Source of the DNA: Clostridia bacterium
Lineage (GTDB): Bacteria; Bacillota; Clostridia; Oscillospirales; Acutalibacteraceae
Direction: 5' to 3'
Assembly: GCA_017430145.1 (NCBI GenBank)
Contig: JAFRNP010000024.1
Coordinates: 1-35,886, forward strand
DNA length: 35,886 nt
The first letter of the stretch is position 1. Every line of letters starts with the position of its first letter. Made by a program: the position numbers and the translations under genes. The notes beneath the pieces were generated by a model. The model saw only the letters and a program-made list of their open reading frames with translations. It searched no databases and had not been told where the DNA came from. Positions 15,286-24,580 of this stretch are shown here, in pieces.

Positions 15286-18200
15286 TTATTTTCTTTTTTT
15301 ATGCTTTTTCTTATTTTTATGTTTTTTGGACGGCTCGTCCCCGGACGGCTCCTGTGCAGGTCCTTCCGCCGTTTCGGCAGTCTCCGGGACGTTCACCGGC
15401 TTTTCGGCGCCGAACATGCTGAAATCCAGATCGAAGCCGTCGGCGTCCACGCTGACCGATTCCGGATCGTCCGGCAGGTCGTCGGCATCGCCGAAAGCCT
15501 CGTCAAGCGCAGCGATATAGTCCTCCGGCGCTTCCTTTCTGCGGGGGGCCTCCCCGAATGCGGACGCCATATCGGCGGCAAAATCGACGGTCTTCCCGTC
15601 GGAGATGTCCTCCATACCGGCGGTAAAGTCCTCCGTATCGGCGTTGATCCCGTCAAAATCGTCCTTGACTTCCTCCAGGACGAAGGCGTCCACCTTCTCC
15701 TGACGCGGGTTTGCCGAAGATCCGGTATCTATTGTTAATTCAGGCGTTTCGTCCGGGCTGTCGGCGTCCAGGTCCTCAAAATCGAACGCATCGCCCTCCG
15801 GTTCCGCCTCTTCTTCCGACGCATCGGGAAGAGGTTCCCCTTCCGTTTCTGTTTCAGCGGGCGCTTCGGGCTCTTCGGCTTCTTCCGCAGGGGGTTCGGC
15901 TTCCTCCTCTTCGTCCACACGGTCCGCGTCAAACAGGAACCGTCCGGACGCGTCTTCGTCCGTATCCTCGCCGTCGTCTTCCCAAACGTCAAAGAGATCC
16001 GTTTCGTCGGCTTCTTCTTCGTCTCCGGCTTCGGCTTCGTCCTCTGCTTCGGCCGTTTCATCATCCGTATCGGCTTCTTCGGTCTGCGGTTCTTCCGCCT
16101 CTTCGGTCAGGGGCTCAGCGGCCGCCGGTTCGGGCGCGCCGGTTTTTTCGTCTGCAGCCTCAGCGCCGTTTTCCGTATCAAGGCTCTCAAAGTCGTCAAA
16201 ATCATCCAGATCGTCGAGGTCATCCAGATCGTCCAGCATCTGCGCTCTCTCTTTTTTGCGCGCGGCAGCCGCATCCGGTTCTTCCGTATCCCCGGCATCC
16301 GTGCCGTCGGCAGGCGTTTCGGCCGTCTGAGCGGCGGCGTCGGGATCGAACGTAAACGCGTCCAGCTGCTCTTTGCCTTCCTGCATCAGTGAATCCAGCA
16401 GCGCCTGCCCGTCGCCGTCTCCCGCAGCTTCCTTTTCTTCTGTATCCTCCGTAAGGCCCGCTTCGCTGCCGTCGGGTGCATCCGCTGCGACGGTCTCATC
16501 CGCAGCCTCTGTCCCGGAAAGGGCGTCCCCGCCGGCGGCTTCCCCGTCATCTGCGGCAGGCAGCCCTTCTTTTGCCAGGGCGTCGATTTTCCCTTTCGCC
16601 TCTGCAAGGATCTCTTCCGCCTCCCCGGCAGTCTCCCGGAGAGCGCCTTCGGCGTCCACCGACGTTTGGGGCGCGTCATATACCATCGGCTCCGGCGAAA
16701 GGATCAAATCCTCCGTCAGTCCGCTGTCGATCTCTTCAAACGGCGCGATCCCTCTGTTTTCATCGGCATACGTATCGGTAAACGGATGCGCCTCTATAAA
16801 CGCCTCGGGCGAATAGCCGTCGATCACTTTTCTTGCGGCGTCCGACTCGGGGTCCTCGGTCGGCACCGTCTGCGGGGCGCTCTTTTCCGGCGTGAATTCC
16901 GGCAGAGGCGCTTCCTCCGGCAGCTCGATCGTTTCAAACGTCAGGTCCTCTTCGATCCCGTGTTCCGTCAGGATATCCCCCGCGTTTTCCCCGTCGGCCA
17001 GCGGCGGGATCACGGCCGGCATCCCCACGACGATGGGCTCCGGCTCCTCCCCCTCGGAAAGCTTCCGTTTCGCAAGCTCCAGCACCCGGTTGCTTTCGTT
17101 GGTGGCTGCGATCAGCATCGCGGCGGCCTTGCTCTGGCTCTCGGTGAAATAGGCGCTGGCAGCGCTTTGCGCCGTATCGAGCTGCGACTGCGCCTGCGCG
17201 CGGGCAGACGCGATCATCCGGCGGCACTGTTCTTTGGTTTCGCCGAGTTTTTTCTCAATGGTTTCATCCGCCGCCTGCAGCGCGGCGTTCGCACGCTCTT
17301 CGGAACGCGCGCCCAGCGCCTGCGCTTCGGAATAGGCGTTGCCGATCAGGGAATCCGCCTGCTGCTTCGCCTGTCTCAGAAGATCCAGCGCCTCAGCTTC
17401 GGTTTCCTGGCGCAGCGCGTCCGCGTCCGCCTTGCTTTCGGCATAATAGCGGTCCGCTTTTTCGGTCTCTTCGGCGTACGCCGCCTTTGCTTTTCCGGCG
17501 ATCTCCTCCAGCAGCGCTTCGCCCTTGAGCCTGAGCTCCTCGAGACGCGTAAAGCTGCTCTCGTTTGCCCGGTCGATCGTCGCCTTTGCCTCTTCGTCTG
17601 CAACGTTTAAGAGGTTGTCGGCGCGTTCCCGCGCGCTTTCCATCAGCTGACGGCTGCCGTCCTGCGCAACGGCAAGCATCTCGTAGGCCTTTTCCTGCGC
17701 CTCGCGGATCACGGTCTGGGCCTGCGTAGCGGCATGCTCCCTGGTGGCGGCGGCGTCGTCAATGATCTGCTGCGCCTCGGTGACCGTATCGTTTGCGTCG
17801 TCGACGATCTTCTGCGCCTGCTGCTTTGCTTCTGAGATCACGCCTGCAACGGAATCATCCAGCTGCCGACGCTGCTCTTCGGTTTCGGCAACGATCGCTT
17901 CGGCCTCTTTTCTCGCGTCGCCGAGGATCTCTTCCGCTTTTTCCCTGATCGCCTCCAGGATCCCTTCGGCCTGCTCTTTTGCCTGTTCGATCCGCTGCCG
18001 GGCTTCCTGTTCGGCCAGCCGCTTTTGTTCCTCGATCTGTTTTTCGGCCTCCTGCTGTTTATCGGAAGCCTCCCCTTCGGCGTTGACCACGATGGCGTCC
18101 GCCGTATCCCGGGCGTCCTCCATGAGCGCGGCTGCCCGCTGCTGTGCGTTTTCAAGGATGGCGGCCGCCTTTTCGTCGCAGTCGGCAAGCATCTCGTTGA

Positions 18201-18684
18201 CGGACTGCTCGGCCTGGCTGCGTACCGATTCCGACGACTGCCTCGCCGCGGTCAGGTACCCTTCGGCAAGCGTTTTCGCGGAGGACACGATATTCGCGTA
18301 CTCCGTCTCTGCCGCAGCGCTGATCTGGGCGGCGTTTTTCTCGGCCGCCTCCACGATCCCGTTGCCCTCGGCTTCGATGGCGCCGACTCTGTTCTCGGCG
18401 GCGCTGACGATCTCCCCGGCGCGCACGTTTGCGGCGGCAATGATCGCATCCGCGCTCTTCTGGGCGTTGTAAAGCACGTCGCGGAGCATATCCTCGTCCT
18501 TACGGTACTCGTCAAGCTTTGCCGCAAGGATGCTCAGCTTTCGCACAAGATCCCCGTTTTCGGTAAAGATCTCCCCGTAATCCTTTCGGATCTGTTCCAT
18601 TGCCTGATCCACTTCGGACGCGTCGTACTTTGCGTCGTCGGATCTGGCAAACCTGATGTCATGTAACTGCGCAGGCGTTAACAT
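15286..18684 (-). CDS. Giant DivIVA-like coiled-coil protein with acidic tail
   Basis: 1132 residues; ordinary DivIVA/GpsB proteins are 100-350. Residues 1-75 read as a DivIVA N-terminal domain (IRFARSDDAKYDASEVDQAM, then DYGEIFTENGDLVRKL and an amphipathic coiled coil). About 75-540 is one continuous Ala/Glu-rich coiled coil with short periodic AEEIL..A..EAEAI-type units. About 541-1115 is strongly acidic and probably disordered, including a D-D-L-D-D run near 815-833. The chain ends in a Lys/His/Arg-rich basic tail (last 13 residues). DivIVA proteins bind negatively curved membrane and organise septum or pole. Position next to sepF and ylmE and before lspA supports that role. Start ATG at 18684 has a weak AAAGGA site. 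Base composition matches its neighbours. Confidence 0.82.
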   Translation of the reverse strand: MLTPAQLHDIRFARSDDAKYDASEVDQAMEQIRKDYGEIFTENGDLVRKLSILAAKLDEYRKDEDMLRDVLYNAQKSADAIIAAANVRAGEIVSAAENRVGAIEAEGNGIVEAAEKNAAQISAAAETEYANIVSSAKTLAEGYLTAARQSSESVRSQAEQSVNEMLADCDEKAAAILENAQQRAAALMEDARDTADAIVVNAEGEASDKQQEAEKQIEEQKRLAEQEARQRIEQAKEQAEGILEAIREKAEEILGDARKEAEAIVAETEEQRRQLDDSVAGVISEAKQQAQKIVDDANDTVTEAQQIIDDAAATREHAATQAQTVIREAQEKAYEMLAVAQDGSRQLMESARERADNLLNVADEEAKATIDRANESSFTRLEELRLKGEALLEEIAGKAKAAYAEETEKADRYYAESKADADALRQETEAEALDLLRQAKQQADSLIGNAYSEAQALGARSEERANAALQAADETIEKKLGETKEQCRRMIASARAQAQSQLDTAQSAASAYFTESQSKAAAMLIAATNESNRVLELAKRKLSEGEEPEPIVVGMPAVIPPLADGENAGDILTEHGIEEDLTFETIELPEEAPLPEFTPEKSAPQTVPTEDPESDAARKVIDGYSPEAFIEAHPFTDTYADENRGIAPFEEIDSGLTEDLILSPEPMVYDAPQTSVDAEGALRETAGEAEEILAEAKGKIDALAKEGLPAADDGEAAGGDALSGTEAADETVAADAPDGSEAGLTEDTEEKEAAGDGDGQALLDSLMQEGKEQLDAFTFDPDAAAQTAETPADGTDAGDTEEPDAAAARKKERAQMLDDLDDLDDLDDFDDFESLDTENGAEAADEKTGAPEPAAAEPLTEEAEEPQTEEADTDDETAEAEDEAEAGDEEEADETDLFDVWEDDGEDTDEDASGRFLFDADRVDEEEEAEPPAEEAEEPEAPAETETEGEPLPDASEEEAEPEGDAFDFEDLDADSPDETPELTIDTGSSANPRQEKVDAFVLEEVKDDFDGINADTEDFTAGMEDISDGKTVDFAADMASAFGEAPRRKEAPEDYIAALDEAFGDADDLPDDPESVSVDADGFDLDFSMFGAEKPVNVPETAETAEGPAQEPSGDEPSKKHKNKKKHKKRK

Positions 18685-18729
18685 AAGCTTTGAATCCTTT
18701 CAATCAATGATTATTCTGCAGGAGCCGGA

Positions 18730-19200
18730 TCAGACAAAGAACATCCCGTTGCTCTCAAGTTCATCCAGAAGGTCGCCCATCACGTCCACGTTGTAAGGGG
18801 TGATGATGTAGGTATTGTTGGCGATCTTTTTCAGTTTGCCGCCGTTTGCGTAGGCGACGCCGCTCAAAAAGCACAAAAGCTTTCCTGCCTCGCCCTTTTC
18901 GGTGGCCTCCAGGTTCAGGACCACGGTACGCTTTTCGATCAGCTCGTCGGCGATCGCGGTGGCCTCGTCAAAATGCTCGGGCTTTTTGAGCACGACCTGC
19001 AGCTTAGCGGTGGTATGGATATCCACCACGCGGGTCGGCGTGCGGCTGAGGTCCCGGTTTGCGCGGGAGGCGCGCACCGCAGGCTGGGAACGCTCCGGCT
19101 CTCTGGTCTCGTACTCGTCCAGCTCGCCGTATTCGTCGTCCAGATAATCGTTGTCAAGGCTTAAAAACTTTTTGATCCTGTCGGTGAATTTTGCGTTCAT
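18730..19200 (-). CDS. sepF: Cell division protein SepF
   Basis: 156 residues. An N-terminal amphipathic membrane-targeting segment is followed by an acidic linker (YLDDEYGELDEYE) and the conserved SepF (DUF552) domain at about 60-150 (VVLKKPEHFDEATAIADELIEK, LNLEATEKGEAGKLLCFLSGVAYANGG). SepF binds FtsZ and anchors the Z-ring. Start ATG at 19200 with AAAGGAG. Upstream, 19201-19275 is AT-rich and contains TATAAT on the minus strand (19236-19231) without a recognisable -35, so a weak internal promoter is possible. It lies between ylmE/yggS and the DivIVA-like gene, as in the ylmE-ylmF-ylmG-ylmH-divIVA cluster of other Firmicutes, but ylmG and ylmH are missing here. Confidence 0.95.
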   Translation of the reverse strand: MNAKFTDRIKKFLSLDNDYLDDEYGELDEYETREPERSQPAVRASRANRDLSRTPTRVVDIHTTAKLQVVLKKPEHFDEATAIADELIEKRTVVLNLEATEKGEAGKLLCFLSGVAYANGGKLKKIANNTYIITPYNVDVMGDLLDELESNGMFFV

Positions 19201-19275
19201 AGTAATCTCCTTTATTCTATAAAACTAAATATTATACCTTATTTAAATACCGTCCGGAGGAAAACGGCGACGGGC

Positions 19276-20001
19276 TCAGTACCTGCGTTCGCCGAACAGC
19301 GCGCTGCCGATACGCACGAGATTGGAGCCTTCAAGGATCGCCGCCTCGTAGTCCGCGGACATGCCAAGCGACAGGATCTGCGGGCGCACGCGCTCCGAAT
19401 GGAGCATCCCCAGGTCTTCAAACAGCCGCCGCGCCTCCGAAAAGTACCGGCGCTGCAGTTTTTCATCGTCGGTCATCGGCGGCACCGCCATCAGCCCCAC
19501 GATGCGTATTCCCGGCAGCGAAGAGATGGCGGCGGCCGTCTCGTTGAGCGCATCGGTCCTGAGCCCTGTTTTTGAGGTCTCCATACCGATGTTCACCTCC
19601 AGCAGCACGTCCATGTCTCTTCCCCTTGCGACTGCCTGCCGGGAGATCTCCGCGGCGAGGGTGAGCGAATCCACGGATTCGATCATCTGTACCGCGTCCA
19701 TGACTTTGCGCACCTTGTTGGACTGCAGATGCCCGATCAGGTGCTTTTCCACGTCGGCCGGGGAAATGAAGTCGAGCTTTGAAAGCAGCTCCTGCACCTT
19801 GTTTTCCCCGATCAGGTTCACGCCGTTACGCAGCGCGTGGTTGATGTACATCGGCTCCACCGTTTTCGTGACCGCCATCAGGCGGATTTCCTCCCGGCGG
19901 CGGCCGCTTTTTACGGCGGCTTCGGCGATGCGGTAATTGATCTCCTTCAGATTCTCTTCAATATCCAGAAACCGTTTTTCAGCTGATAAGTTGTCCGTCA
20001 C
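19276..20001 (-). CDS. YggS/YlmE family PLP homeostasis protein
   Basis: 241 residues, the usual size. The PLP lysine is in LMAVTKTVEP (Lys46), followed by GENKVQEL, HLIGHLQSNKV and LSLGMSADYEAAI near the end, all family hallmarks. It is a single-domain alanine-racemase-like barrel without racemase activity that buffers free PLP and affects amino-acid pools. Start GTG at 20001 with AAGGGACGG upstream, overlapping the 3' end of the HlyD-like gene by 23 nt, so the two are coupled. It corresponds to ylmE, the gene before sepF (ylmF) in Bacillus. Confidence 0.95.
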   Translation of the reverse strand: MTDNLSAEKRFLDIEENLKEINYRIAEAAVKSGRRREEIRLMAVTKTVEPMYINHALRNGVNLIGENKVQELLSKLDFISPADVEKHLIGHLQSNKVRKVMDAVQMIESVDSLTLAAEISRQAVARGRDMDVLLEVNIGMETSKTGLRTDALNETAAAISSLPGIRIVGLMAVPPMTDDEKLQRRYFSEARRLFEDLGMLHSERVRPQILSLGMSADYEAAILEGSNLVRIGSALFGERRY

Positions 20002-21319
20002 TCAGATCCGTCCCTTCTTTAATTACTTCATCGTACAGCTTCAGATAGTTGCTGTCGCCTTCGGCGTCGGTATCGACGATCGCGACGGCGTCGTTTTCAT
20101 ACAAAATTTTGATCGTGCGGAACCGCACGGTATTCCCGAGCTGGACGAACACGCCTTTTTTGTCGCCCTGTACCCGGACGGCCTCTTTGTTGACGGCGTA
20201 GCCGGTGTATTCCTCCACGTTCAGCCGGATGTGCGTTTTGCCGAGGGCGGCGACCTGCTCGTTCATCTCCGAGGAGGACAGGATCAATGCCGCGCGGCCG
20301 CTTTCGTCCGGGTTGATCGCCTTGATATTCATCCGCATGACTTCCGTCGACAGGCCGTCCACCGTGACCTTGATCCGCTGGCCGGGCGTAAGGATCTCAG
20401 CGTCGGCGGCGTCCACACAGCAGACAAGGTACCATGTAAACTGCGTCACGATCTTCCCTGCGGCGTCGGCGCGGGTCAGCTCTCCGGGCACGTCGTCTTT
20501 GATCTCTTGCTGCAGAAGCGCGTCGATCTCCCCGACGGTCAGTTTGGGGATCTCCATGAACGGCCGGTCCGACGCACGGGCGTCCGACGTATCGAAATAA
20601 TAACCGGAAGCCTCCGCCGTAACGGAGAATGCCTCGGTATCGAGGTCGCCGAAGCTCTCTTTTTTCGATCTGAGCGCTTCCAGCCTGCCCTGTACGTCAA
20701 ACCCGCCGCCGACCGCGATCTGCTTTTTCGTCACGTCCAGACACATGGTGTTGACAAGTTCAGAGATGTCCGTCAGCTTTCCGTTGTCGATCGCCCTTTT
20801 CAGCCCGAACAGATCGTCGGAGATCTGCTGGTCGTAGCTCTCAAAATTGGCGTACTGCGTGCCGCCGGAGATCCCGGAGATATCTTCGTAATACGCGATC
20901 TCCTCGGTCAGGGCGTTGTAATCCATCAGGCGCTGCGCCTGCTCGGCGGAGGTAAACACCCGCGCGACCACGTCGCCCACCGCCACCTTTTTGCCGTTGG
21001 AAACGGCGGGGACCACGGTGCCGGGGCCGGAGGCGCTGAGATCCTGCTCGGATCGGATCGCCACGGCGTCGGCGTCCACGGTGCGCGCAATGGTCGTGAT
21101 AAGCGCGGTCTCGGTATTCAGCGTTTTATGGTGGAGCATGGACGCGATCGGCTGATAGGCGGTCAGGATCAGAAGCCCCAATAAAAGCAGAGCGATCGCC
21201 GCGCGCATCACCGGACGGCTGAGACGCTCAAACGTCATGACCAGCCGTTTCGACTTACTGATTTTACGCACGTTTTTTTGCGCTGCGGGCGTTTTTGTTT
21301 TTTGCATTTTTATCGCCAT
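19979..21319 (-). CDS. HlyD-like membrane-anchored periplasmic-adaptor-type protein
   Basis: 446 residues. A basic cytoplasmic N-terminus (about 1-37) leads into one membrane helix (about 38-58, AAIALLLLGLLILTAY), then an extracellular part with a lipoyl-like beta segment (VVPAVSNGKKVAVGDVVARVF), a helical hairpin (about 125-200), a second beta region and a C-terminal barrel. This is the layout of HlyD/membrane-fusion proteins, although Gram-positives lack an outer membrane. From memory, homologues often precede ylmE and sepF in Clostridia, suggesting a division or envelope role; no transporter is adjacent. Start ATG at 21319 has no good ribosome site; ATG at 21307 is an alternative. Confidence 0.75.
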   Translation of the reverse strand: MAIKMQKTKTPAAQKNVRKISKSKRLVMTFERLSRPVMRAAIALLLLGLLILTAYQPIASMLHHKTLNTETALITTIARTVDADAVAIRSEQDLSASGPGTVVPAVSNGKKVAVGDVVARVFTSAEQAQRLMDYNALTEEIAYYEDISGISGGTQYANFESYDQQISDDLFGLKRAIDNGKLTDISELVNTMCLDVTKKQIAVGGGFDVQGRLEALRSKKESFGDLDTEAFSVTAEASGYYFDTSDARASDRPFMEIPKLTVGEIDALLQQEIKDDVPGELTRADAAGKIVTQFTWYLVCCVDAADAEILTPGQRIKVTVDGLSTEVMRMNIKAINPDESGRAALILSSSEMNEQVAALGKTHIRLNVEEYTGYAVNKEAVRVQGDKKGVFVQLGNTVRFRTIKILYENDAVAIVDTDAEGDSNYLKLYDEVIKEGTDLSDGQLIS

Positions 21320-21337
21320 GCGATTCAGAATTCGCTC

Positions 21338-21363
21338 AAAAAGGGATGGAAATCCGGCTTTTT
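21338..21363 (-). terminator. Possible weak terminator between miaA and the HlyD-like gene
   Basis: On the minus strand AAAAAG and GGAT pair with ATCC and CTTTTT around a TTCC loop, with a 2-nt bulge. The T-run is part of the stem. It lies about 50 nt after miaA, so it could partly separate the miaB-miaA run from the division genes. Confidence 0.4.
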
Positions 21364-21410
21364 AATGCCCGAATCGCTCCTTTCTCCAGATTTTTCACAC
21401 TGGCCGCTCA

Positions 21411-22394
21411 TTATTCCGGCAGGCCTGTCTGCCTGCCGTCCGCGGCCCCGTAGAACCCGGTCTCTTCGATGATACGCACCGCCGCCTGCCGGGCTTCTTC
21501 GGCGTCGGGCTTTTCAAGCACGATCCAGTGCACGTCCGGCATCCGCTTAAACCAGGTGAGCTGGCGCTTCGCGTAGCGGCGGGTCGCGCGTTTCAGGTTC
21601 TCTTTTGCTTCTTCGAGCGTGCAGGTCCCGGCAAAATAGCCCGCAAGCTCCTTATAACCGATCGCCTGCGCCGCGGTGGCGGAGGGACACGCCGCAAAGT
21701 AGGCGCGCGCCTCCTCCAGAAGCCCCGCTTCCAGCATCCGGTCGACCCGGCGGTCGATCAGAGCGTAGAGCGTTTCACGGTCCCGGTAGTCGAGCCCGAG
21801 AATAAGCGACCGGTAATCAGACGGCGACGCGACGGTCTGCGCCCGGTATTCGGTGGGCGTTTTGCCGGTTGTATAGCAGATCTCAAGCGCGCGCAAAACG
21901 CGCTTTTCGTTGTTTACGTGTACGGTGGATGCATATGCCGGGTCGATCTTGCAAAGCTCGGCATACAGCGCCTCAATGCCTTCCTGCGTCCGGCGGGCCT
22001 CAAGCAGAGCGCGGACCTCGTTTTTTTTCTCTTCGGGCTGGAATTCCATATTGGAAAGCAGCGCCTGCACGTACAGCCCCGTGCCGCCGACCACCATCGG
22101 GCGGCCGCCCGCAGCCGCGATCTCACCGATCAGTTTTCTTGCGTCGGAAACGAAAGCCGCGACGGAATAGCGCTCTTCGATATCCAGAAAGTCCAGCAGA
22201 TGATGTTTTACCCCCTGCATCTCCCCGGCCGTGGGCTTCGCCGTGGCAATGTCCATACCGCGGTAGATCTGCATGGAATCGGCGGAGATCACCTGCCCGC
22301 CGTAAAGCCGGGCAAGCCCGACGCCCAGCGCCGTTTTTCCGGACGCTGTGGGGCCGACCACCGCAAGGACCCGCGTTTTTTCCGCCATGCGCAT
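21411..22394 (-). CDS. miaA: tRNA dimethylallyltransferase (A37 of tRNA)
   Basis: 327 residues. N-terminal P-loop GPTASGKTALG (about 13-23), then the substrate motif ISADSMQIYRGMDIATAKP and, near the C-terminus, the QLTWFKR segment that contacts tRNA. It transfers dimethylallyl to N6 of adenosine 37; MiaB, encoded at the start of the same run, then methylthiolates that base. ATG at 22394 overlaps the mutL stop as TGATG, which favours coupled translation; GTG at 22397 would be the longer alternative and ATG at 22388 the shorter. Confidence 0.96.
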   Translation of the reverse strand: MRMAEKTRVLAVVGPTASGKTALGVGLARLYGGQVISADSMQIYRGMDIATAKPTAGEMQGVKHHLLDFLDIEERYSVAAFVSDARKLIGEIAAAGGRPMVVGGTGLYVQALLSNMEFQPEEKKNEVRALLEARRTQEGIEALYAELCKIDPAYASTVHVNNEKRVLRALEICYTTGKTPTEYRAQTVASPSDYRSLILGLDYRDRETLYALIDRRVDRMLEAGLLEEARAYFAACPSATAAQAIGYKELAGYFAGTCTLEEAKENLKRATRRYAKRQLTWFKRMPDVHWIVLEKPDAEEARQAAVRIIEETGFYGAADGRQTGLPE

Positions 22395-24559
22395 CACCCG
22401 AGCCTGCCGAAACGGCGTTCCAGCTCCGACTTTTTCAGTTCAAAGTACACGGGCCTGCCGTGGGGGCAGTATCTGACGCCGTCGTCGGCAAGCAGCTTTT
22501 CAACAAAATGCTGCATCTCCGTCAGGGACATGCCGTCCCCCGCCTTGACGGCGGCGCGGCAGGCGGTGGAGTGGTAAAGCCAATCGAGCTTTTCTGGCAC
22601 CGGCGCCCGGTTGCCGCGGGTCAGCTCCCCCGCCATCTCCTGCACCAGGGCGCCGACATCCGCCTGCGTCAGCTGGGCGGGACACGCCCGGACGATCACG
22701 TCCGTGCCGCCGAAATCCTCGATCTCGTAGCCTGCGTCGGTAAAAACGGAAAGGTTCTCGGTTACCGCCGCGTGCTCTGCGCCCGAAAGCGTCACGCGCA
22801 CGCCGGAAAGCAGGAGCTGGCTGGCACCGGCGCCTTTGTTCGCGACCAGCGCGTTATAGATCATGCGCTCGTGCGCCGCGTGTTTGTCAATGATCAGAAG
22901 CCTGTCTTCAAGCTCCGCTAAAATGTAAGTTTTATAGATCTCGCCGACCACGCGCACGTCCGGGCGCCCTGCTTTCTCCGGCGGGTCACGGAACGCCCCG
23001 GCGTAATCGGTTTTGACGGTGTGTTTTTCGATCGCGTGCCCGGGTTCCGTTTGCGGCGCATCCGCAACCGTTGCGGACGCCTGTTGCGGCGCTTCGGGAA
23101 CGGGTACGGGCGCCTGTTGCGACGCTTCGGGAACGGGTACGGGCGCCTGTTGCGGCGCATCGGCGACCGACGCGGGCGCGGCGTCCTTTTTCTTAGGGGC
23201 GGCCGAAGCCTCCGGTGAACAGAACGTCACCGGGCTGTTCGACACCGACGGGAAGTCGTCATAGGCAACGTCGATCCCGCGCGGCGCGACCGGTCTCGGC
23301 TTTGCCGAAACGGCGGGCGCCTCCCGCACGACGCCGATCCCTTTCGGGCCGTCGTCAAAGCGCTGATCGGCGGAAACGGACGGCGCCGCCGGCCTTTGCG
23401 TTTCAGAATCAGCCGCCTTGCCGGCTCCCTCCGCCTGTCCCCCTGCGGCGGCAGGAGATCCGGACAGGCCCTTTTCATCCGTTATTTTGCCGTCCCCGCC
23501 GAGCCGAAGCTGTTCGCCCTTCGGCGGCGCGGGCGGATATCCCGCCGTCACGTGCACGGCGGGGCGACGGGTATCGCCCAATGAAAGGGCGGCGCGGGCG
23601 GCGTAAAACACCGCCTCGTAGATCTTCGATTCATCGGAGAAGCGGATCTCCGTTTTGGTGGGGTGGACGTTTACGTCCGTTTTATTCGGGTCCACGGTCA
23701 GGCGCAGGAAGCACATGGGGAATTTGCCGACCATGATGCTGTTTTTGTAGGCGTTATCCAGCGCCGGCGCGGCGGCGGGGATACGCACCGGCCTTCCGTT
23801 CACGAAGAAATACTGCATGTTCCGGTTGGGCCGGTTGTTGAGCGGGCGGGAGATATAGCCCTCTGTTTTGATATCGTTATGTTCATACCGGCATTCGATG
23901 AGGGCGTCTGCGGTCTCCCTGCCGAAGACGGCGCGGATCGCGGCGTACAGGTCCCCGCCGGGGGTGGAGAGCGTCTGCTTGCCGTCCCTGACCAGCGTAA
24001 AGCGGATCTCCGGGTGCGAAAGCGCGGCGCGGGTCACCGTATCGGTGATATAATTGCCCTCGGTCACGTCCTTTTTCAGGAACTTCATCCGGGCCGGCGT
24101 ATTGTAAAACAGGTCGCGCACGATCACGGTGGTGCCGATGGGACAGCCCGCGTCTTCGGCCGGGGCGCTGACGCCCCCCTCGACGGAAAACGCCGTGCCG
24201 ACTTCGCTTTCGGGCGTGCGGGTCAGCACCTGTATGCGCGAAACGGCGGCGATGGAGGGCAGCGCCTCCCCGCGGAAACCGAGCGTAAAAATGCTGTCCA
24301 GATCTTCGGCAGAGCTGATCTTGCTGGTGGCGTGCGAAATAAACGCCGCACCGATATTCTCCCGGTCGATGCCGCAGCCGTTATCGGTGACGCGGATGTA
24401 ACGCACACCGCCGTTTTTGATCTCCACGGTGATCTGCGTCGCGCCTGCGTCTATTGCGTTTTCGGTCAGCTCCTTGACCACGGACATGGGGCGTTCCACC
24501 ACTTCCCCCGCGGCGATGAGCTGCGCCACCTCTTTGGGCAGCACGTTGATTTTCGGCAT
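22394..24559 (-). CDS. mutL: DNA mismatch repair protein MutL
   Basis: 721 residues. The GHKL ATPase domain has ELTENAIDAGAT, DNGCGI, HATSKI and GFRGEALPSI within about residues 30-100. A long Pro/Ala-rich linker (about 345-530) contains 11-residue tandem repeats. The C-terminal domain keeps latent endonuclease motifs: DKHAAHER (about 555), ACRAAVK and CPHGRPV. In the DQHA(X)2E(X)4E motif the second E is Asn here. MutL couples MutS mismatch binding to strand incision. Start ATG at 24559 with AGAGGA upstream, 21 nt after mutS; the stop overlaps the miaA start. Confidence 0.97.
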   Translation of the reverse strand: MPKINVLPKEVAQLIAAGEVVERPMSVVKELTENAIDAGATQITVEIKNGGVRYIRVTDNGCGIDRENIGAAFISHATSKISSAEDLDSIFTLGFRGEALPSIAAVSRIQVLTRTPESEVGTAFSVEGGVSAPAEDAGCPIGTTVIVRDLFYNTPARMKFLKKDVTEGNYITDTVTRAALSHPEIRFTLVRDGKQTLSTPGGDLYAAIRAVFGRETADALIECRYEHNDIKTEGYISRPLNNRPNRNMQYFFVNGRPVRIPAAAPALDNAYKNSIMVGKFPMCFLRLTVDPNKTDVNVHPTKTEIRFSDESKIYEAVFYAARAALSLGDTRRPAVHVTAGYPPAPPKGEQLRLGGDGKITDEKGLSGSPAAAGGQAEGAGKAADSETQRPAAPSVSADQRFDDGPKGIGVVREAPAVSAKPRPVAPRGIDVAYDDFPSVSNSPVTFCSPEASAAPKKKDAAPASVADAPQQAPVPVPEASQQAPVPVPEAPQQASATVADAPQTEPGHAIEKHTVKTDYAGAFRDPPEKAGRPDVRVVGEIYKTYILAELEDRLLIIDKHAAHERMIYNALVANKGAGASQLLLSGVRVTLSGAEHAAVTENLSVFTDAGYEIEDFGGTDVIVRACPAQLTQADVGALVQEMAGELTRGNRAPVPEKLDWLYHSTACRAAVKAGDGMSLTEMQHFVEKLLADDGVRYCPHGRPVYFELKKSELERRFGRLG
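23081..23179. repeat. Three tandem 33-bp units in the mutL linker
   Basis: Units start at 23081, 23114 and 23147. The first two differ by one base and the third is diverged; a more degenerate copy lies upstream. They encode 11-residue repeats of the type QQAPVPVPEAx in the disordered MutL linker. Direct reading. The length is likely variable between strains by slippage. Confidence 0.85.
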
Positions 24560-24580
24560 CGGTCCTCTTTTCCGTTTCGT

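Noticed and set aside
19201-19275. Full sigma-A promoter before sepF
   Set aside because: A TATAAT is present on the minus strand (19236-19231), but no -35 box at 16-18 bp and no extended -10, so I did not list it as a feature.
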